A stretch of DNA of 64,000 nucleotides, from the NCBI GenBank assembly GCA_034096865.1, contig JAWQFJ010016693.1, forward strand, positions 27,501 through 91,500, written 5' to 3'. The stretch is from Theodoxus fluviatilis (taxonomy: Eukaryota; Mollusca; Gastropoda; Cycloneritida; Neritidae). A model generated the notes under the pieces. That model worked only from the letters and a program-made list of their open reading frames with translations, was not told the origin of the DNA and did no database searches. This document shows, in pieces, positions 47,907 through 57,662 of this stretch (positions are counted from its first letter, which is position 1; every line of letters starts with the position of its first letter). Made by a program: the position numbers and the translations under genes.

Positions 47907-47970
47907 ACAGAGCACCATCCCTACTTTCAGCACAAGGAAAAGAAGCGGCGTGTCATCTATGATCCTCCTC

Positions 47971-48313
47971 TGGCATAGTTGTGCGGTGAAAGAGAGAAAA
48001 CGAGTGTCGTGGAATCGAAATTCGTGACAGTGTAATTTTTGTTAATATTCACAAATTCACGTTGACACAAGTGGCTCGAAATAAATCTTTCGCACACTGC
48101 GCAGTTCGCATAGCAGCCATAATAAAGTAAAGAGAAAAAAGCACCACCACACAGAGAGAGAAAAAAGGACATACAACTGAATGATGCAGCCGTCATAAGA
48201 AACGGTGACAGATATGAGATATGGAAGACGGGGGTAATTGGGGAAAAAAAAAGAGGAGGGTGGGGGGGCTGTGAGGGAGGGCGAAATGCGTTTTTCCCGT
48301 TTTGTGTGAGTGA

Positions 48314-48374
<61 letters not shown>

Positions 48375-48681
48375 CGTGCTGAGGGGGTCGGGGGTGGCGA
48401 TGGGTAGGGTGGGCAATGGGGTAGGGGAAGCAGATGCAAAAGCAGAAGACTTCCATCTGTTCAAGACGTGATGTCAAGCTTTGGATATACCCCTGTGATC
48501 CTGTACACAAAGCTGTGTGTGACTTACTTCAAAAGTTACAGTGGCACTACAGACATCCTGTTATCCCACCAGGTTTACTGAAGGTCCTACAGCCTTTATT
48601 GTGTTTTTTTTTAAATGCCAAAACCTGGAGGTTCAGAGCCATCGGTTTTTATCTGTCTGTCTGTCTGTCTGTCTGTCTGTC
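47971..48681. other. Intergenic with (GT)n, no gene
   Basis: Includes (GT)n at 48307-48372, a purine-rich stretch before it, and near 48570-48600 a diverged 35-bp unit (CCACCAGGTTTACTGAAGGT). Confidence 0.55.
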
Positions 48682-49135
48682 CCGACTTCACGGCTGATTT
48701 CTCAAAAACTGCTGGACGGATCTCCTTGGCATTTTGCACACTAACTGGAAGTTAGGTCCGATTGAATGTATCCAATTTTCAGAATCGAGGCTTGAAGAAA
48801 AAGTGGTTTTTTTAAGGTCGTACACTCGACAGCGCCTCCCCAAATACTCGATTCATGGAATGGCGAAATTGCGAAATGTGTGACGTCATCAATACCGTGA
48901 CGTAATTTATTGTGTATCTCTGCCCTTCAGGCCCTTCTTAACGACTGATTTCTCAAAAACTACTAGACGGATTTCCTTGGCATTATGCACACTTACTGGA
49001 AGTTAGGTCCGATTGAATGTCTCAAATTTTCAGAATCGAGGCTTCAAAAGAAAGTGATTTATTAAGGTCGTAAACTCGAAAACCACCCTATGAGATTTCA
49101 ATTGATGGAATAGCCACTTCGAGTCAAACAGAGTT
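48682..49135 (+). repeat. 220-bp repeat family, copies 3 and 4
   Basis: Two tandem units as at 39.5 kb, preceded by (CTGT)n. AAACCTGGAGGTTCAGAGCC directly upstream also precedes the copies near 51.85 and 53.2 kb. Confidence 0.85.
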
Positions 49136-49170
49136 ATCTTTTCCCCAATTTTAGTTCAGTTCAGTTCAGT

Positions 49171-51182
49171 CAAAGACCATACATTACTAAGACCGCGCAT
49201 TCAGCTATTTTTGCTCTACGTGAAGCGAGGTACGGATTTAGAGTTACGTCCCCGTTTTTGCGTCTTTCGACGATAACGAGAATACCAACGAGTAGGAGTC
49301 TGCAACCTTCGGCTTCGGCGGCTTGCATTTCCTCATTCTGCAAACTACATGATACATAAAGCATGCAGCAGAGGATAATTGCAAAGAATTCACTTACCTC
49401 GACGTATTGAAGAGGGTAGGTTTCCGAAACAAGGGATGCAGACGAATCCAGAATGCACTCGATCAATGTCTATCCTGCTGTACTCGCGGTACTGAAGCCA
49501 GTGAAGGGCAGGGTAAGGAAATTCAGCATTTTTAACAACAGTATTTTCTCCTGAGGTTCAACAGTGAAAGGAATCTTGTGCATCACAAATTACGAAGTTC
49601 GATTTTTCTGTTCTTCTCGCGTTTATCATTGTATGCTGCTCGAGTCGAGCGTCTGCTGCTCAACGCACATATCATAATTATGCGTCCGATGTTTATTTCT
49701 TTATTAAGACCAGCTTGTTAGGGACGTGCTTTTCCATGGAGAAAATTGTGTTTAGATCTTTTACGAGAGATATCGTTTACTGACACCTTGACCCTTTTCC
49801 CAGCTTTAGTGTGGGGATTTCATTTTAGTGTTTATACTCGCTTCTCCACGCACTCGGCTAATTAGTGTTCATGTTTACAAATTACGAAACAAACGGTTTC
49901 TCACATACATATCGCTTTCAAGAAATACTATAAAAACCCTTGTACGCACTTGCATTCTGCTATTCATACACTAAATTTTATTCCTCACGCATGTGGCATA
50001 ATCTATACAACACATCTCGCACCATTCTGAACACAGAGATCATAGTGTCTCTGACACAGGTTGGTCACGTGACTTCGGCTCCACATTCCATTGATTCTAC
50101 CAATCAAAATTCAACATGATCAGAAGACCATTGAGAGTAAAAAGAGGCGATTCTATTTCACTCCAATTATTTATCCCGATAGATAAACACAAATTTGGTG
50201 TTCTAATAAAAATAATCTATGAGATTTTCAGGAAATCATTTGAGAACTACTTTTAGCGCGAACGTGTCTATAAGGTTGCAAACTGCCTTGAGCACATGCG
50301 ATTGTGTATAGTAATACCAAAGATTATACAGTTATGAATAGTCTTTGGTAATACACGCGATCTTTGGACCTACTATAAACGCAGCGAAAAGCATTCCTAT
50401 GGGTCCGGGCTGGTTTCGTGAATCTATGGTTATACTCTCGCAAGTAAATGCTTTCTGGCCGGAACCTGTGGTCTAACTGCCTTCACACTGTTTGACGAGC
50501 TCCACACTTCGATCATTCGGTGTCGACTGATGGAGTCAGTAAGTGATTTAATCGAATGGAAGTTTCTTCTGTAGGAATCCGTCCGATTCCGAAGTTCGAT
50601 ATTATCGGATAGCTCAGAAGCAGTTTTTCTAAGTTTTATCCTTCTAAGCATACATTAAATTAATGATTCCTCATCAGCAAAAGCACTCAGTGGGTTTCTG
50701 TGTGTATCGAAGATTATGCAGACGGGATTGGTTGCCTTACTCGCTCAATGAAGTATAAATATTGCTGTTGTATTCAAAGTCCTTATAATTAGTAGAGTTC
50801 ACAATATTACACTCTTGTGATTCGAATTTTACCGCATACAAGTTTTACATTCATGGGAAATCGATGTTTAAAAAATGAATTGACGAAAACATGGCTGCCA
50901 TTATCGAGTGTATCACAACAAGCGGAGGAATACACTCACGATGTGATATGGCATTCAGCGTGGCCGAGACTCTGTGTTCAGAACGGTGGTATGCATGTTA
51001 TGGAAGATTTAAGGCTATCACGTGACCAACCTGTTGCTGAGACTATATTCACTAGTCTCAGCCACGCTGAATGATCTCGCACAAGCGCTCTGGGGGAGAC
51101 ACGCGAAAACGGGGAGATCGCTCTGTCGGAAATCTCGCTAAAATCAGCCGAGTGTGCGGTCTTAGTAATGTATGGTCTTTGG
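49171..51182 (-). mobile_element. P-superfamily transposon copy D (deletion derivative)
   Basis: Both ends carry CAAAGACCATACATTACTAA in inverse orientation (left at 49171; right end TTAGTAATGTATGGTCTTTG), flanked by GTTCAGT(C) on both sides, a 7-8 bp duplication that fits the 8 bp usual for P elements. Read on the minus strand it holds the copy A 5' region and the 3' region (similar to 42.48-42.79 kb) joined near 49545, with the THAP and transposase exons deleted. It therefore needs transposase in trans. It also contains a 1.05-kb later insertion. Confidence 0.85.
50023..51073. mobile_element. 1051-bp insertion with 9-bp target duplication
   Basis: Inserted in P copy D; ATCTCGCAC flanks both sides (50014-50022, 51074-51082) and occurs once in copies A and B. 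The ends read CATTCTGAACACAGAG and ...CCACGCTGAATG. Near the ends an inverted repeat shares GGTTGGTCACGTGAC (left) and GTCACGTGACCAACC form (right, 51014). A further inner copy of CATTCAGCGTGGCCGAGACT lies at 50952. The 9-bp duplication suggests a Mutator-like element. No transposase domain found. Confidence 0.75.
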
Positions 51183-51184
51183 TT

Positions 51185-51545
51185 CAGTCTCTTAACCCTG
51201 AGATGGGTTGTTGAGGCACCACTGATGACTTTCGGACAATCTTCCTCCATCGATCTCTATCCTCTGTGGCTTGCTGTGAGTCAGCAAAGGTCAAGCCTGT
51301 CCACTCTTTCATGTTGTCTTCCCACTTCTTTCTCTGCCTGCCTCACCTTCTCCCACCTGGTATGCGTACAGTACCTTGCAGGATGGTCTTGGCCAGCCCA
51401 CTGCCTCTTGACACGTGACCGTACCACTTCAGCTTTCTGCTTTTCACGATTGAGAGCAGGTCTTCGTGCTGTCCAATTGCTTTCCTGATCCTGTTGCTGA
51501 CTTCCTCATTCGTGACATGGTCTTTATATGAGATGTTCAAAATCT
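51185..51545 (-). pseudogene. LINE ORF2 C-terminal fragment
   Basis: The minus strand gives SYKDHVTNEEVSNRIRKAIG, VKSRKLKWYGHVSRGSGLAK, TILQGTV and, in another frame, the segment around WTGLTFADSQ that closes this type of LINE protein. It is a 3' fragment of a non-LTR retrotransposon related to, but different from, the one at 15.3-16.1 kb. It directly abuts P copy D. Confidence 0.75.
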
Positions 51546-51610
51546 TGCGATGGTTTACGGAAAAGAACGTTATTAATGCTTTACAAACACTCAGCCATAT
51601 CAGTTTTCAA

Positions 51611-51800
51611 GGGCACATTTGGTAGAGCATTGAACTCTTGGTCATGTGTGACCAGGTTCGATTCTGAGCTGAAACGTTTTTTCTTTTTTCAAGAGGTTGT
51701 GGGTTCGAACCCGACCTGGTTTTTTGTGTTTTTGTGTGTGTGTGTTTTTCCCCCCTCTTTTCTCGAAAGGTTGCGGGTTCGAACCCAATCATTTTTTTAA
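51611..51800 (+). mobile_element. tRNA-Lys-like SINE, copy 1
   Basis: GGCACATTTGGTAGAGCATT resembles the tRNA-Lys A box. ACTCTTGGTCATG and CCAGGTTCGATTCTG (B box) follow, then two more B-box-like blocks, GTGGGTTCGAACCCGAC and GCGGGTTCGAACCCAAT. Two more copies lie at 52.96 and 53.71 kb. No acceptor stem pairing closes the first 75 nt, so it is a SINE head, not a working tRNA gene. Confidence 0.65.
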
Positions 51801-51865
51801 ACATATGCCAAAACCTGGAGGTTCAGCGCCAGCGGTTTTTATCTGCCTGCCTGTCTGTCTGTCTG

Positions 51866-52330
51866 TCCCGACTTCACGGCTGATTTCTCAAAAACTACTG
51901 GATGGATTTCCTTGGCATTTTGCACACTAACTGGAAGTTAGGTCCGATTGAATGTATCCAATTTTCAGAATCGAGGCTTGAAGAGAAAGTGGTTTTTAAG
52001 GTCGTACACTCGACAGCGCCTCCCCAAATACTCGATTCATGGAATGGCGAAATTGCGAAATGTGTGACGTCATCAATACCGTGACGTAATTTATTGGGTA
52101 TGTCTCTCTGTCAGGCCCTACTTAACGGCTGATTTCTCAAAAACTACTAAACGGATTTCCTTGGCATTTTGCACACTTACTGGAAGTTAGGTCCGATTGA
52201 ATGTATCAAATTTTCAGCATCAAGGTTTGAAAATAAAGTGTTTTTTTTAAATGTCGTAAACTCGAAAGCACCTCCCTAGATAGTCAATTTATGGAATAGC
52301 CAACTCGAGATCGAGTCAGAGTTATATTTT
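51866..52330 (+). repeat. 220-bp repeat family, copies 5 and 6
   Basis: Two tandem units beginning CCCGACTTCACGGCTGATTT, then CCCTACTTAACGGCTGATTT. (CTGT)n and AAACCTGGAGGTTCAGCGCC stand upstream. Confidence 0.85.
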
Positions 52331-52520
52331 CCTACTTCAGCAAAAACGCTTCGATTGAACATCTACCAGCAGATGCCAAAAAGCGGTACTACGAGAAGAT
52401 TATTGACGTTGATGGGTTAGATCCGTATGAAATACCAAACAGTTCGTGGTCTGTCTACAAAAACCAGTTGCCGGACATAAACCACTCCAGGATTGTACAA
52501 TATTTTCTGTATGTCTCATT
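52329..52520 (+). pseudogene. Captured coding fragment with DPYxIP motif
   Basis: One frame reads EHLPADAKKRYYEKIIDVDG, then LDPYEIPNSSWSVYKNQLPD and INHSRIVQYF without a stop. Layouts of 'YxxKIxxxxGxDPYxIP...LPxxxxxxIVxYF' occur at the N-terminus of proteins in invertebrate mobile elements with SWIM/YqaJ-type exonuclease domains; this is from memory and tentative. Partial copies at 52765-52880 and 53515-53635 keep the first half. Confidence 0.35.
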
Positions 52521-52547
52521 CAGTCATTGTGACTGTCTGTCTGTCTG

Positions 52548-52745
52548 TTCCGACTTAAGTTCTTAACGGCTGATTTCTCAAAAACTACTGGACGGATTTC
52601 CTTGACATTTTGCACACTTACTGGAAGTTAGGTCCGATTGAATGTATCAAATTTTCAGAATCAAGGTTTGAAAAGAAAGTGATTTATTTTGTCATTTCAC
52701 GGAATGGCGAAATGTGTTGCATAATCGAGATCGAGTCAAACAGAG
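52548..52745 (+). repeat. 220-bp repeat family, copy 7
   Basis: Begins with a CCGACTTAAGTTCTTAACGG start and the usual TCTCAAAAACTACTGGACGG block. Its right part is included in the 750-bp tandem duplication. Confidence 0.8.
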
Positions 52746-52962
52746 TTATCTATTCCTACTTCAGCAAAACGCTTTGTTGTATGTTGAACATCTACCAGCA
52801 GACACCAAAAAGCGGTACTACGAGAAGATTATTGACGTTGATGGGTTAGATCCATATGAAATACCAAATACCATTTTCATACAATTTACAGTGCAAAATA
52901 CGAACCATGGGGGTTTAGGAAAAGGTCGTTATAAATTCTTTACATCTATACCAGTTTTCAAT

Positions 52963-53160
52963 GGCACAGTTGGTAGAGCATTGGACTCTTGGTCATGCAT
53001 GACCAGGTTCGATTCTGCGCTGAAACTTTCTTCTCTCTCTTTTTTCGAGAGGTTGTGGGTTCGAACCCGACCTGGTTTTTTTGTGCTTTTGTGTGTGTGT
53101 GTTTTTTCCCCTCTTTTCTCGAGAGGTTGCGGGTTCGAACCCGATCTTCTTCTTTTTTGT
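52963..53160 (+). mobile_element. tRNA-Lys-like SINE, copy 2
   Basis: GGCACAGTTGGTAGAGCATT as A box, then ACCAGGTTCGATTCTGCGCT and two further GGGTTCGAACCCGA blocks. It is the left copy within the 750-bp duplication. Confidence 0.65.
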
Positions 53161-53713
53161 TGCCAAAACCTGGAGGTTCAGCGCCAGCGGTTTTTATCAA
53201 ATATTTTCAGTGCCGAAGCGTCACAAAACATAAACCCTAGTCTGGGCCCGTATGCACGTTGGTCCGTTTAGTGGACTAATCACGTTTATCCCCTATACGG
53301 GCGGATAGGCGGGAACAATCGGTATGCACGTCAATCTGGTTAGCCTATCCTATACGGATTTTCGGGTATAAAGTTATCGCACCTCAGAGGGCCTAAACGC
53401 GTGTAAATATATGGCGGCCATTTTGTTTTTCCGATTTATTTTGTCATTTCACGGAATGGCGAAATGTGTTGCATAATCGAGATCGAGTCAAACAGAGTTA
53501 TCTATTCCTACTTCAGCAAAACGCTTTGTTGTATGTTGAACATCTACCAGCAGACACCAAAAAGCGGTACTACGAGAAGATTATTGACGTTGATGGGTTA
53601 GATCCATATGAAATACCAAATACCATTTTCCTACAATTTACAGTGCAAAATACGAACCATGGGGGTTTAGGAAAAGGTCGTTATAAATTCTTTACATCTA
53701 TACCAGTTTTCAA

Positions 53714-53905
53714 TGGCACAGTTGGTAGAGCATTGGACTCTTGGTCATGCATGACCAGGTTCGATTCTGCGCTGAAACTTTCTTCTCTCTCTTTTTTCGA
53801 GAGGTTGTGGGTTCGAACCCGACCTGGTTTTTTGTGCTTTAGTGTGTGTGTGTTTTTTCCCCTCTTTTCTCGAGAGGTTGCGGGTTCGAACCCGATCTTC
53901 TTTTT
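53714..53905 (+). mobile_element. tRNA-Lys-like SINE, copy 3
   Basis: Almost identical to copy 2, being its tandem duplicate. Confidence 0.65.
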
Positions 53906-54158
53906 TGTTGCCAAAACCTGGAGGTTCTGCGCCAGCGGTTTTTATCAAATATTTTCAGTGCCGAAGCGTCACAAAACATAAACCCTAGTCTGGGCCCGTA
54001 TGCACGTTGGTCCGTTTAGTGGACTAATCACGTTTATCCCCTATACGGGCGGATAGGCGGAAACAATTGGTATGCACGTCAATCTGGTTAGCCTATCCTA
54101 TACGGATTTTCGCGTATAAAGTTATCGCACCTCAGAGGGCCTAAACGCGTGTAAATAT

Positions 54159-54360
54159 ATGGCGGCCATTTTGTTTTTCCGAGCACGACAGCGGCGTCTT
54201 CTGCAAAGAAACAGGATTTTCCGGGACCGAACTAATCCCTTCGACACCTACGATGACCAAGAAGTATTTCGTAAGTTCAGATTTCGTCGGCCAGACATTC
54301 TGGAACTGACACCGCGAACTCAATCGATTTTCATTACGCGAAGCGGGGTCAGAATTTAGA
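54159..54360 (+). pseudogene. Harbinger-like transposase first exon
   Basis: Frame MAAILFFRARQRRLLQRNRI, then FRDRTNPFDTYDDQEVFRKF and RFRRPDILEL. The 'RTNPFDTYDDxExFRKFRFRR' region is the usual N-terminal part of PIF/Harbinger (HARBI1-like) transposases; the catalytic DDE part is not present. The codons RNRIFR to the RARQRR segment recur inverted at 55684-55740, where the start codon has been lost (the sequence jumps from the TIR to FFRARQRR). Confidence 0.7.
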
Positions 54361-54480
54361 GTTACGTCCCTTTGCTCCGCGCCTCGTTCTCGTGCCAAGC
54401 CATGGCAACAGACGCTTCTTGTGTAGATATCTATATCGCGTCGACCTGCATTTGCAATTTTAAATCGTGGGAGCTTTCAC

Positions 54481-55020
54481 GAGCTATTGATGCATTCAAC
54501 ATACAGCTTTGATAAATTAATGCTGTTCATGGCTTACATTTTCTTTGGATGGGGTTTTAGTATCCCCCAAATACAGCGATTTCTGTGCGAACACGCAATG
54601 TAAGCAGTGGAGCCGTCGCCACGGATTCTTCGCCGTGTCGACCTGCATTGCGAATTGTAACATGTACCAGCTTTCCCGACCTACTGATGCATTCAACATA
54701 CAGCTTTGATAAATTAATGCTGTTCATGGCTTACATTTTCTTTGGATGGGGTTTCTAGTGTCCCAATATACAGCTTTTTCTGTGCGAACCGTAGACAGCG
54801 TGTGTGTGTTTAGCTATACGGGCCCTAACCGCGTATAAGCCCTAACTGGATTTGGTATGCACATCGCGCTAAACGGAGACGTATAGCTAAACACACACAT
54901 GCTGTCTCGGGTTCGCACAGAAAAAGCTGTATATTGGGACACTAGAAACCCATCCAAAGAAAATGTAAGCCATGAACAGCATTAATTTATCAAAGCTGTA
55001 TGTTGATTGCATCAATAGGT
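54481..55020. repeat. Nested direct and inverted copies in Harbinger block
   Basis: GCATTCAACATACAGCTTTG...TTACATTTTCTTTGGATGGG occurs directly at 54491 and 54690 and inverted at 54958-55010. The arms 54690-54815 and 54872-55015 form a hairpin with a roughly 55-bp loop. Confidence 0.85.
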
Positions 55021-55235
55021 CGTGAAAGCGGTTACATTTGACAAATGGAAATGCAGGTCATCTACACGTCGATCTTCCAAGTTCGCGCACTTCTATTTAT
55101 AGCTGACGCGCGGAATACATTGTTGTTATATCGCAACGAAATCCACTGACAGGTGCTTTCGCGTGAAGGTGCATTGACCCGCATTTCCAATTTTGCAATG
55201 CATGAGCTTTCCCGACCTATTCATGCGTTCAACAT

Positions 55236-55682
55236 TCCTCCTCCTCCTCCTTCCCCTCCCCCTCACCCTCTTCCTCCCCCTCCACCTCCTCCCCGTCCTC
55301 CTCCCCCTCTTCCTCCCCCTCTTCCCCTCCTCCTCCTCCCCCTCCCCCTCCTCCCCCTCCCCCTCCCCCTCCCCCTCCTCCCCCCCCCCCGTCCTCCTCC
55401 CCCCCGTCCTTCTCCCCCTCCTCCTCCTCCGCTTCCTCCCCCTCCCCGTCCTCCTCCCCCTCTCCGTCCTCCTCCCCCTCCTCCTCCCCCTCTTTCCCTC
55501 CTCCTCCTCATCCCGTCCTCCTCCTCCCCACCCCCATCCCCATCCTCCATCCCCACACTCCATCCCCACCCTCCCATCCCCACCCCCCCATCCCCACCCA
55601 CCCCATCCCCACCCACCCCATCCCCACCCGCCATCCCCACCTCCCATCCCCACCCACTATCCCCACCCTCCATCCCCACCCG
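55236..55682 (+). repeat. C-rich CCCCTCCTC / CCCCACCC tract
   Basis: About 450 bp of pyrimidine-rich low complexity. Pro-rich and Gly-rich open frames over it are not genes. Confidence 0.95.
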
Positions 55683-55940
55683 GTTCCGGAAAATCCTGTT
55701 TCTTCGCAGAAGACGCCGCTGTCGTGCTCGGAAAAACCTTGGAGGTGCGATAACTTTATACGCGAAAATCCGTATAGGATAGGCTAACCAGATTGACGTG
55801 CATACCAATAACGCGATTAGTCCACTAAACGGATCGACGTCTTCAGGCCCAGGCTGTAGGGCCCGTGTAGCTAACCGCGTTTAAGCTCTAAGCGCGTTTA
55901 TGCTAACCGCTTCTGACGTGCATACAGGCCCAGGTGGTCG

Positions 55941-56835
55941 TCGCCATCTTGGATCTTCGTTCGCCGCAGAAAACCTGACGGCAGACCCGGCGGTTCGCCG
56001 GGTATTCCGCCGGTCACGTGACCTGCCGTGTGATCAAGACGACCTACTGGTAGCCTACCGGTAGCCGAGTTACCGGTGTGCCCTCTTGAACGACTCGTTA
56101 TGACCCAACGGTAGCCAAGATGGCTTCCAAGATGCCTTCTCATCGCCGCGGATTGCGCTTCTCAACCAAATGAGTAAACCAGCAGCTGCAGACTGCTCGT
56201 TCCTTGTGGAACTGATGAAATACGTTAAGCTGTAGCTGTGCATGAATGCTCGGCATCGCTCGAATAGAAATTTATGTTAAAACGACAGTGCTAACTTGGT
56301 GTAAGCAAGAATATTTCGATGTTCACTTCAAGGGAGATTACACAACAAACAAAGGGCTAATGTCAGATATAAGAGTTGCTTCCCTTAAAATTGTTTCGCT
56401 ATCTGCCTTGGAAATGTTTTCTAACATCTTGCCCAGTAATTATTTCAGAGCAGATATTCTTTTAAAAAAGAAAAGTACAATATCAGCCTAACTTTTTGTA
56501 ACGTCTCGCATAGGCTGGGTAATAATCACAGGTCGAAATGCGTGCCACAGCGCATATTTGTGATGATGACTTTCTTCCTTTCCCCGAAGGCAGCCATTTT
56601 GGCTATACACGGCGCAGCGGGCGCAACGGCTCTCCGGCGCGGTACGTACCGGTACGTACCGGTAGCCGTACCAAGTCATTCAAGAGGCTACCGGTACGTA
56701 CCGGTAGGTACCGGTAGGCCTCTTGAACAGGCCCCTGAAGCAATCGAGCGCAACAAAAAATACGGCGGTGCGCCGTCTCCGGTGGATTCCGCCGCACTAA
56801 TCGATGCAGCGCTTTGCAGCGCTACGCGTCCTGCC
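55941..56835. repeat. CCGGTA palindrome cluster and flanks
   Basis: TACCGGTAGCC-type motifs lie at 56048-56080, and at 56640-56736 repeated GTACGTACCGGTA is enclosed by TTCAAGAGGC and GCCTCTTGAA. ATCGAGCGCAACAAAAAA with CGCCGGTG/GGATTC (56750-56800) matches 46550-46620, so it is a dispersed family. A plain AT-rich stretch lies between (56165-56500). No gene recognised. Confidence 0.55.
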
Positions 56836-56970
56836 GCGTGTTCCGTAAGCTCAGCCGCTGTAAGCCGCTGTCAGCGCTGCTTCCGTGAAACCGTCTGCTG
56901 CGCGCCGCTGGGAAAAATCGCCGGCAGCGCTGCGTAGCCGTGAAAATTGAATGCCAAGACTGTCAGCAAA

Positions 56971-57061
56971 ATGGCGGCCACGATTGGAGGTTTTCGTTTC
57001 GGGGAAGACAAATACATCAATTGTGAGCTGACGCCTGATGAAGTATACCTTATACATGGCG
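56971..57061 (+). CDS. First exon on left foldback arm
   Basis: ATG lies in AAAATGGCGG context. Thirty codons read MAATIGGFRFGEDKYINCEL, then TPDEVYLIHG, ending at G|GTAAGTGTG, a strong donor site. I do not recognise the family; first exons of this form in DNA transposons often precede a DNA-binding or DDE exon. No downstream acceptor exon exists in the foldback. Confidence 0.5.
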
Positions 57062-57571
57062 GTAAGTGTGAAGGGAGATTACATTTTTATTTTATGTTCA
57101 AATTGCTTATGAACTTGACTTAGTTTGCATGTTTTGGGGAAGAATACTTGCAATGTTCACTGCATCATGTCACCGTGCACTGTCTTCTTCTTTTCACAAA
57201 CAACTTGTATTTTCACAAAAAGTTCAAAAGACACAAAATTCAAACTCTGTACACATATTCTTCAAACCTTTTGCGCTGCACAGTACACTACCACTTCACT
57301 TTCAAGGCTAATTGTGGTCAATCCGCAAAAATTATATATGATTATATGAATGAAAGTTGTTAATAAAGGTTTGAAGAATATGTGTACAGAGTTTGAATTT
57401 TGTGTCTTTTGAACTTTTTGTGAAAATACAAGTTGTTTGTGAAAAGAAGAAGACAGCGCACGGTGACATGCAGTGAACATTGCAAGTATTCTTCCCCAAA
57501 ACATGCAAACTAAGTCAAGTTCATAAGCAATTTGAACATAAAATAAAAATGTAATCTCCCTTCACACTTAC

Positions 57572-57662
57572 CGCCATGTATAAGGTATACTTCATCAGGC
57601 GTCAGCTCACAATTGATGTATTTGTCTTCCCCGAAACGAAAACCTCCAATCGTGGCCGCCAT
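57572..57662 (-). CDS. Same first exon on right foldback arm
   Basis: Mirror copy of the 30-codon exon on the minus strand with the same start and donor. Both exons would be transcribed toward the loop. Confidence 0.5.

Larger units (their letters stand above)
42800..47970 (+). mobile_element. P-superfamily transposon, copy B with nested inserts
   Basis: Begins CAAAGACCATAC directly after copy A. Its first 20 bp are split by elements X and Y; the rest resumes at TAAGACCGCGCACTCGGC (44260) and runs parallel to copy A at about 95% identity. A MITE splits the THAP exon, and a CAGGGGCGGA-ended element splits the CA repeat. The last recognisable part (CATCCCTACTTTCAGCACAA to GTCATCTATGATCCTCCTC) is at 47908-47970. 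The 3' half is lost. Confidence 0.8.
52681..54178 (+). repeat. ~750-bp tandem duplication
   Basis: 52681-53432 and 53433-54178 are nearly identical, offset 752 bp at the start and 748 bp at ATGGCGGCCATTTTG. Each contains the end of a 220-bp unit, the DPYxIP fragment, a tRNA-Lys-like SINE and the 5' end of a Harbinger-like element. Few substitutions and small indels indicate a recent event. Confidence 0.92.
53990..55940. mobile_element. Harbinger-like element in inverted arrangement
   Basis: The left GGGCCCGTATGCACGTTGGT...GGTCCGTTTAGTGGACTAAT...GTTATCGCACCTC is matched inversely on the right by GAGGTGCGATAACTTTATAC...GATTAGTCCACTAAACGGAT...CGTGCATACAGGCCCAG. After about 160 bp of terminal repeat, both sides continue into the same transposase exon, so this is an inverted duplication of a 5' end rather than an ordinary element. 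A nested palindrome and a C-rich tract lie between. The upstream duplicate (53246-53432) is a third partial 5' end. Confidence 0.7.

Noticed and set aside
51611..51690. Functional tRNA-Lys gene
   Set aside because: A and B boxes are present but the ends do not pair as an acceptor stem, and it recurs with the same non-tRNA tail, so it is a SINE head.
55126..55808. Pro-rich and Gly-rich frames up to 209 codons
   Set aside because: C-rich low-complexity tract; the only real coding part is a short Harbinger exon remnant at its right edge.
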